A DNA stretch of 64,000 nt, from assembly GCA_944385055.1 (NCBI GenBank), contig CALWVT010000001.1:124001-188000 (forward strand), written 5' to 3'. Of the stretch, positions 36,027 through 44,044 are shown one piece after another. This DNA is from an uncultured Clostridia bacterium (lineage in GTDB: Bacteria; Bacillota; Clostridia; Oscillospirales; Acutalibacteraceae). The notes under the pieces were generated by a model that was not told where the DNA came from, made no database searches, and worked only from the letters and a program-made list of their open reading frames with translations. Positions within the stretch are counted from its first letter, which is position 1; every line of letters begins with the position of its first letter. The position numbers and the translations under genes were made by a program.

Positions 36027-37196
36027 ATGGAACAGCAACACGTCGACTTTGGTTTTGGCTGCATGCGGCTTCCGCTTTTTCACCCCGACGACCCGGTCTC
36101 GTTTGATTACGACAAGATCGAAGCCCTGTTTGACGCCTTTTTGGCGCAGGGATTTACGTATTTCGATACGGCGTATACGTACCACGGCTACCACGGCGAG
36201 GAGGCCGTCCGCAAGGCCCTCGTCGAGCGCTACCCGCGCGACCGTTTCCGCCTGGCCACGAAACTGCCGCTGCGTGACTTAAAGGGCAAAGAGGATCTGG
36301 AGCGCATCTTTTCGGAACAGCTCCAAAACTGCGGTGTCACGTTCTTTGACTGCTATCTGCTGCACAACATGGGCACGAATGTCTATGAAAAATGCCGGCA
36401 GCTCGAGGTCTTCGACTTCGCAGTCCGGAAAAAGGCCGAAGGGAAGATCCGGAAGGTCGGCATGTCCTTCCACGATATGCCGGCGCTGCTGGACGAAATC
36501 CTCGCCCAGTATGGGGACAAGCTCGATTTCCTCCAGCTGCAGGTAAACTACGTCGATTGGGACCAGCCAAACGTCGAGTCCCGCCGCTGCCTCGAGATTG
36601 CCCGCAAGTATCAAAAGCCCGTCATCGTCATGGAGCCCTGCAAGGGCGGCACGCTCGTCCGCCTGCCCGCCGAAGCCCAGGACCTGCTGCGCCAGGCGCG
36701 CCCGGAGGCCTCCAACGCCTCTTGGGCGATGCGCTTTGCCGCCAGCCAGCCGGGGGTGGTCTGCGTCCTTTCCGGCATGAATACGCTCGAACAGGTTGCC
36801 GATAACGCCAACACGTTCCGCCATTTCGAGCCCATCACGCCCGAAGACCTCGCGGTAATCCAGAAGGCTACCGCCGTTATCGAGCGGAATACGCCAATCC
36901 CCTGCACGGGCTGCGGCTACTGCACGCACGGCTGCCCGAAGGACATCGCCATCCCGCAGTACTTCGCGCTTTATAACAACCTCTCCCGCACAACGGGCAG
37001 CTTCTCAAGCCAGGCGGTCTATTATAACAACATCGCCCTGCGCCACGGCAAGGCCTCCGACTGCATCGGCTGCAAGCAGTGCGAACGCGCCTGCCCGCAG
37101 CATTTGGAAGTGACGGCCTTTTTGAAGGACGTTGTCGAAGCCATCGAAAAGCGGCCGTTTTTGCCGAGCAGCCCACAGCCGAAAGCGGACGCGTAA
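36027..37196 (+). CDS. Aldo/keto reductase with C-terminal 4Fe-4S domain
   Basis: Protein of 389 residues. The aldo/keto reductase barrel (about 1-285) shows FDTAYTYHGYHGEEAVRKAL near residue 46, a Lys in LATKLPLRD near 76 and the His of YLLHNMG near 113, fitting the Asp-Tyr-Lys-His tetrad. The C-terminal part (about 290-375) carries two cysteine clusters, CTGCGYCTHGCPKDI and CIGCKQCERACPQHL, of 4Fe-4S ferredoxin type. Such fusions are common in anaerobes; the substrate is unknown. RBS AAGGAGG lies 6 bases before the ATG at 36027. Confidence 0.92.
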   Translation: MEQQHVDFGFGCMRLPLFHPDDPVSFDYDKIEALFDAFLAQGFTYFDTAYTYHGYHGEEAVRKALVERYPRDRFRLATKLPLRDLKGKEDLERIFSEQLQNCGVTFFDCYLLHNMGTNVYEKCRQLEVFDFAVRKKAEGKIRKVGMSFHDMPALLDEILAQYGDKLDFLQLQVNYVDWDQPNVESRRCLEIARKYQKPVIVMEPCKGGTLVRLPAEAQDLLRQARPEASNASWAMRFAASQPGVVCVLSGMNTLEQVADNANTFRHFEPITPEDLAVIQKATAVIERNTPIPCTGCGYCTHGCPKDIAIPQYFALYNNLSRTTGSFSSQAVYYNNIALRHGKASDCIGCKQCERACPQHLEVTAFLKDVVEAIEKRPFLPSSPQPKADA

Positions 37197-37275
37197 GTTC
37201 CCCAAAAGCCAAAGCCTGCGGCCTTTTGGGAGAAAGGCCTGCTTTTGTTCCCATTTTAAAATCTTAGATGCGTAT

Positions 37276-37306
37276 GGCCCCGGAATTTCCCGTTCCGGGG
37301 CTTTTC
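37276..37306 (+). terminator. Intrinsic terminator after the aldo/keto reductase gene
   Basis: GGCCCCGGAA pairs with TTCCGGGGC around a short loop, followed by TTTTCCTTTT. Confidence 0.75.
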
Positions 37307-37354
37307 CTTTTCATGCGGCGGGCTTGCGCGGCCAAAGGAGCCTTTCGGATGGAC

Positions 37355-37383
37355 TTGCATTCCCATTTTCATGGTGTTACAAT
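37355..37383 (+). promoter_or_regulatory. Sigma-A promoter of the LuxR-type regulator
   Basis: TTGCAT (37355-37360), a 17-base spacer and TACAAT (37378-37383), about 100 bases before the start codon. Confidence 0.7.
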
Positions 37384-37483
37384 ATGTTTTACAGCAAATG
37401 AAGTTTCCGTCAGCAAACAAAGGCCCCGGAAAGGAATCTTCCCATCGATTTCCTCGCCGGGCCCGATTGGATGAGGTGGCAGT

Positions 37484-38599
37484 ATGCAGTTTTCTCTTTC
37501 CGCGTTTACCGAATGGGTTTGTGCGATGCAGGCGCAGAAGCCGTTCGGCTACCAGACTCTTTTTAAGCCGCTGGAACAGTCTTATGGTATACGGCAGTTT
37601 CTTTTGGTGGAAAATCGGGACGGCCCGCCGTCTTTGGAGCACAAAACTTGTCGGCAGCCTTTCCCGTTTGCATGCAGGAATCTCGATTACGACCTTGTGA
37701 AGGCCTTCTTTTCCGAGCACCCGGACCCCTTTTGCCGGGCCATGCCGCCAAAGGCGCTTTTGGAAAAGGACATGGTCACGCTCGAGGAGGCAACGCCCGG
37801 TGACCCGGCGGCGCAGGCGGCGTATCGTCAATTTCTCAAGCGCGCCGGCGCACCGCAGGAACTCTGCCTGTATCTGCAGGAGGACGGCCGTTATCTGGCG
37901 GCCTTGTCCATTTTTCCGGAGCGCCCGCTTTCGGACTCGGAGCGGGAAATTTTCAAAAGCACCGGCCGGTGCATCGCGCAGCAGTATGTCCTGAAAAAGA
38001 GGCGGAGAACGGAGCAGCAGAAGTGTTTTCATGAATTCTTTGATGGGGTCCATATCGGCGTGGCCGTCTTAGACCAGGAGATGAAAATCCTCGATCAAAA
38101 CCGGACGTTCTCCGATTTTTGCGAAATCATCGTGCACAACGGTTCTTTCGATACCGACACGGGGAACGGCGCCCCGTTTTGCGCGAAAGAGAAGAATTAC
38201 GCGCAGTGCGTGATCGACCATCTGGGCGCGAACCTCATCCTGAAACCGGAGAGGATTAAGATCGACTGCCTGCTTTACAATTACCGGGTGTACGTCAAGC
38301 CGATCGCGTTCCGGGAAATGTTTGGCGGTCTTCGCACGGCGATGTGCGTCTATTTAACGGAATACCAGAAAATCCGCGACCAATGGGTGCTGGCCACGCT
38401 GAACACGCTGACACCGCGGGAACGGGAGATCTTGACGATGATGGCGTACGGCTACGACAACCGCGAAATCGAACAGCGGTGCTTTATTTCCCCCAATACG
38501 ATCAAAACGCATCATCGGAATATCTATCAGAAGTTTAATGTCGCCAACAAGACGGAGCTCATTTCGAAACTGTACCTGATGAGCTACCGGCATAAATAA
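37484..38599 (+). CDS. LuxR-type transcriptional regulator
   Basis: Protein of 371 residues. The C-terminal domain (about 305-365) is a clear LuxR/NarL helix-turn-helix: LTPREREILTMMAYGYDNREIEQRCFISPNTIKTHHRNIYQKF. A PAS-like segment (about 185-285, FDGVHIGVAVLDQEMKILDQNRTFSDFCE) and an unassigned N-terminal half (about 1-170) probably sense a signal. No receiver domain or phospho-aspartate site is seen. It lies directly upstream of, and in the same direction as, the dehydratase-type cluster, and is separated from it by a terminator, as expected for a dedicated activator. RBS GAGGTGG. Confidence 0.88.
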   Translation: MQFSLSAFTEWVCAMQAQKPFGYQTLFKPLEQSYGIRQFLLVENRDGPPSLEHKTCRQPFPFACRNLDYDLVKAFFSEHPDPFCRAMPPKALLEKDMVTLEEATPGDPAAQAAYRQFLKRAGAPQELCLYLQEDGRYLAALSIFPERPLSDSEREIFKSTGRCIAQQYVLKKRRRTEQQKCFHEFFDGVHIGVAVLDQEMKILDQNRTFSDFCEIIVHNGSFDTDTGNGAPFCAKEKNYAQCVIDHLGANLILKPERIKIDCLLYNYRVYVKPIAFREMFGGLRTAMCVYLTEYQKIRDQWVLATLNTLTPREREILTMMAYGYDNREIEQRCFISPNTIKTHHRNIYQKFNVANKTELISKLYLMSYRHK

Positions 38600-38632
38600 A
38601 GCCATTGGAATTTCCATATAGTTTGAAGAGTT

Positions 38633-38668
38633 GGGCCCTGGCCGCAAAAGCGGTCGGGGTCCATTTTT
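38633..38668 (+). terminator. Intrinsic terminator after the LuxR-type gene
   Basis: GGGCCCTGGCCGC pairs, with G-U pairs, with GCGGTCGGGGTCC over an AAAA loop; ATTTTT follows. It isolates the regulator from the downstream operon. Confidence 0.8.
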
Positions 38669-38707
38669 GATTTTGGCATCCTCCTTATGGATGAATTTTC
38701 GGATTTC

Positions 38708-38787
38708 CTTTGCATTTTGAAAGATGAAAAAAAGGCATCAAAATCGCCCTGCAAAGAGGATGAGTACTTTTCCATAAGTTGTATAGT
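38708..38787 (+). promoter_or_regulatory. Candidate activator site and weak promoter of the dehydratase-type operon
   Basis: A nested inverted repeat joins CTTTGCATTTTGA (38708-38720) with TCAAAAT (38738-38744) and TGCAAAG (38750-38756). A TATAGT box lies at 38782-38787 but has no -35 at the right distance (GATGAG). A missing -35 with an inverted repeat just upstream fits activator-dependent initiation, plausibly by the adjacent LuxR-type protein. This rests on position and symmetry only. Confidence 0.4.
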
Positions 38788-38832
38788 AAAAGAAGAGAAA
38801 AAATATCGAAAGTATAAAAGGAGGCAAAGACA

Positions 38833-39585
38833 GTGAAAATTTCGGTTTGCGGAAAAGGCGGCTGCGGCAAGAGCACGATTGTCACGCTTCTGGCAAGGGA
38901 ACTGGCCGCGCGCGGCGAGGAAGTCCTGATCGTTGACGCGGACGAATCCAACTATGGCCTGCACCGCCATCTCGGCATGGAAAAGCCGGAAGATTTCATG
39001 GAGTATGTCGGCGGGAAGGCAGGCTTCCTGCAAAGCCGCGGGGCGGACCCCCAAGCGTTCCTGAACCAATATTTTAAGGGCCCATGGACCTTATCGGACA
39101 TTCCGGAGAAGTATCGGACCGAAAAAGACGGCATCAAGCTCATGTGCAGCGGAAAGATCCAGGCGGTCGGCGAGGGGTGCGCGTGCCCGTTCCATTCCGT
39201 GTTAAAGGCCTTTGTCGCACACTTGCAGCTTGCGGACCACCAGGTGGCCATTTTGGACATGGAAGCCGGCATCGAGCATTTCGGCCGCGGCATCGACAGC
39301 GAAATGGATTTGCTGTTCATGGTGCTCGACCCGTCGTATGAATCGATCCAGCTGGCGAAAAAGATTGCGGTAATGGCGGCCGCGATCGGGAAACCCGTCT
39401 ACTACCTCTTAAACCGCGTCGATGCGGCCGCGCAGCAGGTCCTTATCGATGCGGTTCCCGACGAGGACAAGGTCGCCTGTGTGATTCCGGTAAACCCGGT
39501 GCTCCTCGCCGAGGGCCTTTCCGGCAGCGCGCTTACCATGCGGATACCGGAAATCGGCAGAGTAGCGGACCTGATTACGGGCTGA
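38833..39585 (+). CDS. CooC-type P-loop ATPase 1
   Basis: MinD/ParA-like ATPase of 250 residues. The deviant Walker A GKGGCGKST is at residues 7-15, the switch-type DADESN near 37, and a CxC motif, Cys116-Ala-Cys118 (GEGCACPFH), lies where CooC proteins bind nickel between subunits. Known CooC inserts nickel into carbon monoxide dehydrogenase. The GTG start follows AAAAGGAGG. It is the first gene of the dehydratase-type operon. Its client is not known, and the sequence differs from CooC2 at 44045, so the two may act on different steps. Confidence 0.82.
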   Translation: MKISVCGKGGCGKSTIVTLLARELAARGEEVLIVDADESNYGLHRHLGMEKPEDFMEYVGGKAGFLQSRGADPQAFLNQYFKGPWTLSDIPEKYRTEKDGIKLMCSGKIQAVGEGCACPFHSVLKAFVAHLQLADHQVAILDMEAGIEHFGRGIDSEMDLLFMVLDPSYESIQLAKKIAVMAAAIGKPVYYLLNRVDAAAQQVLIDAVPDEDKVACVIPVNPVLLAEGLSGSALTMRIPEIGRVADLITG

Positions 39586-39619
39586 GCATTTTCAAAAAAC
39601 AGATTTTGGAGCGGTATAT

Positions 39620-40381
39620 ATGATCACAGTTGGCATTGACTGCGGGACACAGCGGACGAAGGCCGTATTGGTCCGGGACGGGGCCATTCAGTCCACGGCG
39701 GTTACCCGCACGGCGTTTGACACAAACAAGGCGGCTTCGGATGTGTTGGATCTGCTTTGCAGCGGCCTTCCCCGGGAGGCGGTGGACCGCATCTATAAGA
39801 CGGGCATTGGCGCACCGACCATCTCGTTCGGGGACGGGCAGGTCAACGAAATCATGTCTGCCGCGGCGGGCGTCGGTGCACTGGCCCCTTCCTGCAGGTG
39901 CATTTTAGACCTCGGCGCGGAGCGGAACCGGGCCATCCGTCTCGGCGAGCAGCATATTGTCCAGGGCTACGAGGTCAACGACAAATGCGCTTCCGGCAGC
40001 GGGACCTTTCTGGAGGCGATGGCCCGCGTGCTGGAAACCCCCATCGAATCGTTCGGCGCGCTTGCCTTGCAGCACAAAAAGGACATTACCCTTTCCGCGC
40101 AGTGCGTGGTGTTCGTCGAGTCCGAGGTGATTTCGCTGATCCATCAAAATGAACAGGCGGCCGATATCGCGTGGGGCGTTTTGACGAGTGTGGCGTCTCA
40201 CATTTCCGCGCTGGTGCAGCGGCTCGGCAAAGTGGAACGGGTGTGTGCGATTGGGGGCCTGACGTTAAACCGCGGCCTGATCGAGGCGCTCAACAGGGAA
40301 ATGAAACAGGAAGTCACGGTGGTGCCTTGTGCGGAATATGCGAGTGCTTACGGCGCCGCGCTGCTTGCCGCGAAAACGTGA
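39620..40381 (+). CDS. ASKHA-type ATPase activator, BcrD/BzdQ-like paralog
   Basis: Protein of 253 residues of the BadF/BcrA/HgdC activator family. It begins IDCGTQRTKAVLV (phosphate 1 loop) and has NDKCASGSGTFLEAMARVLE and a late CAIGGLTLNRGL. Two cysteines, Cys123 and Cys162, have the same 39-residue spacing as the cluster ligands of HgdC and should hold one 4Fe-4S cluster at a dimer interface. The usual GGQDSK motif is replaced by LGAERNRA, as in BcrD-type partners. It is followed 12 bases later by a second activator, suggesting a heterodimer. In the family ATP hydrolysis drives one electron to the dehydratase or reductase at very low potential. Confidence 0.88.
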   Translation: MITVGIDCGTQRTKAVLVRDGAIQSTAVTRTAFDTNKAASDVLDLLCSGLPREAVDRIYKTGIGAPTISFGDGQVNEIMSAAAGVGALAPSCRCILDLGAERNRAIRLGEQHIVQGYEVNDKCASGSGTFLEAMARVLETPIESFGALALQHKKDITLSAQCVVFVESEVISLIHQNEQAADIAWGVLTSVASHISALVQRLGKVERVCAIGGLTLNRGLIEALNREMKQEVTVVPCAEYASAYGAALLAAKT

Positions 40382-40393
40382 GGAGGGACTCAA

Positions 40394-41278
40394 ATGGCGG
40401 AAGAATTTTGGAGATGGTCGGAAACGAGCTGGCGGAACCCCGACCTCGAAGGATGGCAGAAAGGCACCCTGACGGCGGGGGTGGACATCGGCTCCACGAG
40501 CACGCAGGCGGTGCTTCTGTCCGACAAACGGCTCGTCGCCTACGCCAGCATCCGCACCGGCGCAAACAGCAAGGATTCGGCGCACAACGCGATGCGGAAG
40601 GTCTTCGATCTGACGGGCCTGCGCCAGGAAGACATCGCGTTTACCGTTGGGACCGGCTACGGCCGGGTCAATGTGCCGTTCGCCGATAAGACCATTACGG
40701 AAATTACCTGCCACGCCAAAGGCGCCCATTACATCTATGGCTCGACGGTGCGGACCATCCTCGATATGGGCGGCCAGGACTGCAAGGCCATCCACTGCGA
40801 CGAAACCGGCCGGGTCGTCTCCTTCATGATGAACGACAAGTGTGCGGCCGGGACCGGCAGAGGCATGGAGGTCATCGCGGACCTTCTGGGCGTCCCGATC
40901 GAGGAAATCGGCGAACGCTCCCTGCAGGTCGAAAAGGACCCGCCGCCGATTACCAGCCAGTGCGTGGTCTTTGCAAAGACCGAGGTCGGCCACCTGATGC
41001 GGGAGGGCTGGACGAAGGAGCAGGTCCTGGCCGCTTACTGCGAGGCCATGGCGGAGCGCGTGGCGCGCCTGCTGCGCCAGAATGAAATGGTGGAGGATTT
41101 CGCCATTACGGGCGGCATCGCCAAAAATATCGGCGTTGTCAAGCGCATCGAAAGGCTGATGCATGTCAAAGCCCTGCAAAGCGATTACGATTCCCAGATC
41201 GCCGGCGCCCTGGGCGGGGCGGTTTTGGGGTATGACTTGCTGCAGCGCAGGAAAAAACGCGCACGGAAAACGGAGTGA
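40394..41278 (+). CDS. ASKHA-type ATPase activator, BcrA/HgdC-like
   Basis: Protein of 294 residues with the canonical activator motifs: VDIGSTSTQAVLL near residue 27, ILDMGGQDCKAI near 119, MMNDKCAAGTGRGMEV near 147 and FAITGGIAKNIGVV near 235. Cys150 and Cys190 are the likely ligands of the shared 4Fe-4S cluster. An N-terminal extension of about 25 residues precedes the ATPase fold. It pairs with the shorter paralog just upstream. Two unlike activators side by side is typical of class I benzoyl-CoA reductases, whereas 2-hydroxyacyl-CoA dehydratases usually have one. Confidence 0.92.
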   Translation: MAEEFWRWSETSWRNPDLEGWQKGTLTAGVDIGSTSTQAVLLSDKRLVAYASIRTGANSKDSAHNAMRKVFDLTGLRQEDIAFTVGTGYGRVNVPFADKTITEITCHAKGAHYIYGSTVRTILDMGGQDCKAIHCDETGRVVSFMMNDKCAAGTGRGMEVIADLLGVPIEEIGERSLQVEKDPPPITSQCVVFAKTEVGHLMREGWTKEQVLAAYCEAMAERVARLLRQNEMVEDFAITGGIAKNIGVVKRIERLMHVKALQSDYDSQIAGALGGAVLGYDLLQRRKKRARKTE

Positions 41279-41283
41279 ACAAG

Positions 41284-41568
41284 ATGCTTTGTCATTATGG
41301 TTATGAAGACGGCAGCGGCTTTTATTATATTCGGATTGACACGGACAAGTGCTGCACCTGTGCGGAAAAGCCGTGTGTCCAAGCGTGCCCGGCCGGCTTG
41401 TTTGCGGTCTGCCTCGACGATTACGACGAAGAGGTCGTGGAAATCCGTGAAGAAGCCCGCAACCGGCTGAAAGAACGGTGCACGGTTTGTAAAAACCGCG
41501 AAAACGCCGGCCAGAGCCCCCGCTGCGTGCAGGCCTGCCCGTTCGATGCCCTGCAGCACACGTGGTGA
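41284..41568 (+). CDS. Dicluster 4Fe-4S ferredoxin-like protein
   Basis: Protein of 94 residues from the ATG at 41284. Two cysteine groups are seen: CCTCAEKPCVQACP near residue 23, and CTVC followed after a longer gap by CVQACP near 66-84. Each can bind a 4Fe-4S cluster. It lies between the activators and the enzyme subunits and is the likely electron donor to the activator. A GTG at 41275 that overlaps the previous stop is an alternative start. Confidence 0.88.
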   Translation: MLCHYGYEDGSGFYYIRIDTDKCCTCAEKPCVQACPAGLFAVCLDDYDEEVVEIREEARNRLKERCTVCKNRENAGQSPRCVQACPFDALQHTW

Positions 41569-41632
41569 CGGGAAGGCCCTCCAAACGCAAATCCATCCCA
41601 TTGACGATTCTTACATAAAGGAGCATGAGAGT

Positions 41633-42748
41633 ATGAAACCAACGATAGCAATCGATAATGCGTATATAGAAAGCTGGAAGCAGAAAGGCGGCAAGGTCGT
41701 CGGCACGGTCTGCTGCCACATTCCCGAAGAGATCATCCACGCCGCGGGAATGCTGCCCGTCCGAATCCGGGGCACGGAGTGCACCGACGACCGCGACGGC
41801 GAGCTGTGGATGACCGACTACGCGTGTGGATTCTGCAGGGCCTGCCTGCAGAACCTGATCAGCGGGAAGTACCATTTCCTCGACGGCATTGTCGTTTCGG
41901 ACGGCTGCATGTTCGTGCAGCGCCTGTACGATAACTGGAAAGTGATTGGAAACACAAAGTGCAAGGTAAACCTCAATGTCCCGAGAAATCACGACCATCT
42001 GGCCGTTCGTTATTTCGTAGATGAGCTGAAAATCCTGAAGGAAGAGATGGAGAAGCTCTCCGGCCGCGAAATCACGGATGAGGCGCTCAACGCTTCGATT
42101 GACCTTTACAACGAAACCCGCGCGCTGATCCGCGAGCTTTTCAGCCTCACGAAAGGCGAGCACCCGCTTGTCAGCGGCACCGAGACGCTACAGTGGACCA
42201 TCAAGGCCATGTCCATGCCAAAAGAGATCTATAACCAGGAGCTTAAAGCCTTTATCGAAGAGGCAAAGGGGCGCGAACCGATCACGGGGTACGGCGCAAG
42301 GCTCATGATGATCGGCTCGGCGGTGGATGACCCGGACTATGTCCATATCTTCGAAGAGCACGGCGGCCTGATCGTCACGGATTATAACTGCTACGGCACC
42401 CGCTATCTGTGGCAGGATGTCACCCGGAAAGAGGGGGAGACGCCGCTGGAGTCCATCGCGCGTTCGTATCTTGAAAAATTGACCTGTCCGCGGATGACCG
42501 ACCTGCACGACGAGATGTACGAGGATATGCTGCGCCTGGCCAAGGAATTCGACGTGGACGGCATCGTCTACGTCCGCCTCAAGAACTGCTGCCTGTGGGG
42601 CGGCGAGAGCGTGTTCTTCTACGACCGGTTTAAGGAGGATGGCTATCCGGTGCTGACATTGGAAAAAGAAGAAATCACAACGAATGCCGGCCAGGTTGGC
42701 GTTCGCGCAGAAGCGTTTGTAGAAATGCTTGAAGGAGGTACAGACTGA
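41633..42748 (+). CDS. 2-hydroxyacyl-CoA dehydratase / benzoyl-CoA reductase family subunit, small
   Basis: Protein of 371 residues of the HgdB/BcrC family. The N-terminal motif VCCHIPEEIIHAAGMLPVRI, with Cys27 and Cys28, is the typical first cluster-ligand region. CGFCRAC (Cys65, Cys68, Cys71), SDGC (Cys92) and a late KNCCLWGGE (Cys319, Cys320) supply further candidates. Family enzymes hold a 4Fe-4S cluster in each subunit and remove water from 2-hydroxyacyl-CoA, or reduce an aromatic ring, by ketyl radical chemistry after an ATP-driven electron. The ATG follows AAAGGAG, and the stop overlaps the next start. Substrate unknown. Confidence 0.9.
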   Translation: MKPTIAIDNAYIESWKQKGGKVVGTVCCHIPEEIIHAAGMLPVRIRGTECTDDRDGELWMTDYACGFCRACLQNLISGKYHFLDGIVVSDGCMFVQRLYDNWKVIGNTKCKVNLNVPRNHDHLAVRYFVDELKILKEEMEKLSGREITDEALNASIDLYNETRALIRELFSLTKGEHPLVSGTETLQWTIKAMSMPKEIYNQELKAFIEEAKGREPITGYGARLMMIGSAVDDPDYVHIFEEHGGLIVTDYNCYGTRYLWQDVTRKEGETPLESIARSYLEKLTCPRMTDLHDEMYEDMLRLAKEFDVDGIVYVRLKNCCLWGGESVFFYDRFKEDGYPVLTLEKEEITTNAGQVGVRAEAFVEMLEGGTD

Positions 42749-44040
42749 TGAACGACACGAAGACAAACGAAATCCATGAAGTGGATTTGCTGCCGGATGT
42801 ACATAAAGAAGTCGTCAATATGTACAACCACATGAAGGCAAAGCACCCGGACCGCCTGTGGATGGCGCAGCTGCAGATGGACCACTGGAACGACATCTGC
42901 ACGGCTCACGAGCGGGGCAAAAAGCTGATCCTGACCAGCACGAATACGCCTGCGGAGCTGATTTATGCATTTGACGCGGTGCCGTTCGTGCCGGAAACGC
43001 TGATCATGCGCTACGCAAATTCGGATAAGACGTTTAAGTATCTGGACCTCGCGGACCAATACGTCAGCCACCAGCTCTGTTCCATCAACCGCGGGCAGAT
43101 CGGTTACTATTTGTCGGGGGATTTGAAGATGAAGCCGGACGCGGTCCTCTCCACGGTCACGCCGTGCGACTCGTCCCGCGTGGCCTATACGGCCGCCTCC
43201 AAAATCCTCGGCGTGCCCAGCTTCTGCCTGGATACGCCGTACCGGCAGGATGAGCGCGGCTACCGGTACATTGGCGAACAGATCAAAGAGGCCTGCAAGT
43301 TTTTGGAAGAAGTCACGGGCAACAAACTCGATTGGGACCGTTTTCGGGAGATCCTCGAGCGCGGGAACGAGGCGGCGCGCCTTTTGACGGCATGCTCCAA
43401 GCTCCGCCAGATTACGCCTTGCCCGCTTCCGGGCAGCCTGCTCGTGCTCAACGAAATGGTCGGCGGCATGATGGGCAGCCAGGGGGCTGTCGATTTCCTG
43501 CAGGCCGAATACGATTACGGCGTCCGCAACGTGAAGGCCGGCCGCGGCGTCACGCCGGGCAAAGAGCAGTTCCGCGTCATCTGGCTGCAAAACATGCTCT
43601 GGAACAACGCGGGCATCGTCGGCTGGATGGAAAAGGCCTTTAACGCGGTGCTCGTGATGGACGGCTTCGGCTACGAAGGCTACCAGGTCATCGATACCTC
43701 CTCGGAAGACAGCATCTTCCTGGGCCTTGGCCAGCGCACGCTGAATTCGCCGATGGTGCACGGCGCCTCCGGCCCTGCGGAACCGTGGATCAAGATGGTC
43801 GACCGCATGATCGGCGAATACAAGGTAAACGTCGCGATGTTCGCAGGCCATGTGGGATGCAAGCACACGTGGGCCGCCAGCAAGCTCGTGAAGGATTATA
43901 TCTATGAAAAGTACGGGCTGCCGACGCTGACGTTTGACGAGGACGGCATCGATATCCGCTACCAGACGGCGGACCAGATCAAGGCAACGATTACGGAATA
44001 TATGGAGACCTTGATCGCAAATCAGAAGAAGCAGGGATGA
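42748..44040 (+). CDS. 2-hydroxyacyl-CoA dehydratase / benzoyl-CoA reductase family subunit, large
   Basis: Protein of 430 residues of the HgdA/BcrB/HadB family, close to the length of BcrB. The first motif reads LTSTNTPAELIYAFDAVPF, without the cysteine often found there. Candidate cluster ligands are Cys111 (LCSINRG), Cys140 (TPCDSS) and Cys371 (GHVGCKH). The ending GLPTLTFDEDGIDIRY is a family hallmark. GAAGGAGG precedes the ATG, which overlaps the small subunit stop by one base, so a 1:1 complex is likely. Whether it is a dehydratase, a ring reductase or another low-potential reductase cannot be told. Confidence 0.9.
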   Translation: MNDTKTNEIHEVDLLPDVHKEVVNMYNHMKAKHPDRLWMAQLQMDHWNDICTAHERGKKLILTSTNTPAELIYAFDAVPFVPETLIMRYANSDKTFKYLDLADQYVSHQLCSINRGQIGYYLSGDLKMKPDAVLSTVTPCDSSRVAYTAASKILGVPSFCLDTPYRQDERGYRYIGEQIKEACKFLEEVTGNKLDWDRFREILERGNEAARLLTACSKLRQITPCPLPGSLLVLNEMVGGMMGSQGAVDFLQAEYDYGVRNVKAGRGVTPGKEQFRVIWLQNMLWNNAGIVGWMEKAFNAVLVMDGFGYEGYQVIDTSSEDSIFLGLGQRTLNSPMVHGASGPAEPWIKMVDRMIGEYKVNVAMFAGHVGCKHTWAASKLVKDYIYEKYGLPTLTFDEDGIDIRYQTADQIKATITEYMETLIANQKKQG

Positions 44041-44044
44041 TCGT

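Noticed and set aside
38690-38760. Riboswitch in the leader of the dehydratase-type operon
   Set aside because: The sequence is AT-rich with only a simple inverted repeat; no aptamer-like structure or terminator lies between the -10 box and the first gene.
40265-42163. Long minus-strand open frame under the activator and ferredoxin genes
   Set aside because: The plus-strand genes have clear motifs and ribosome sites; the antisense frame has low-complexity composition typical of GC-rich shadows.
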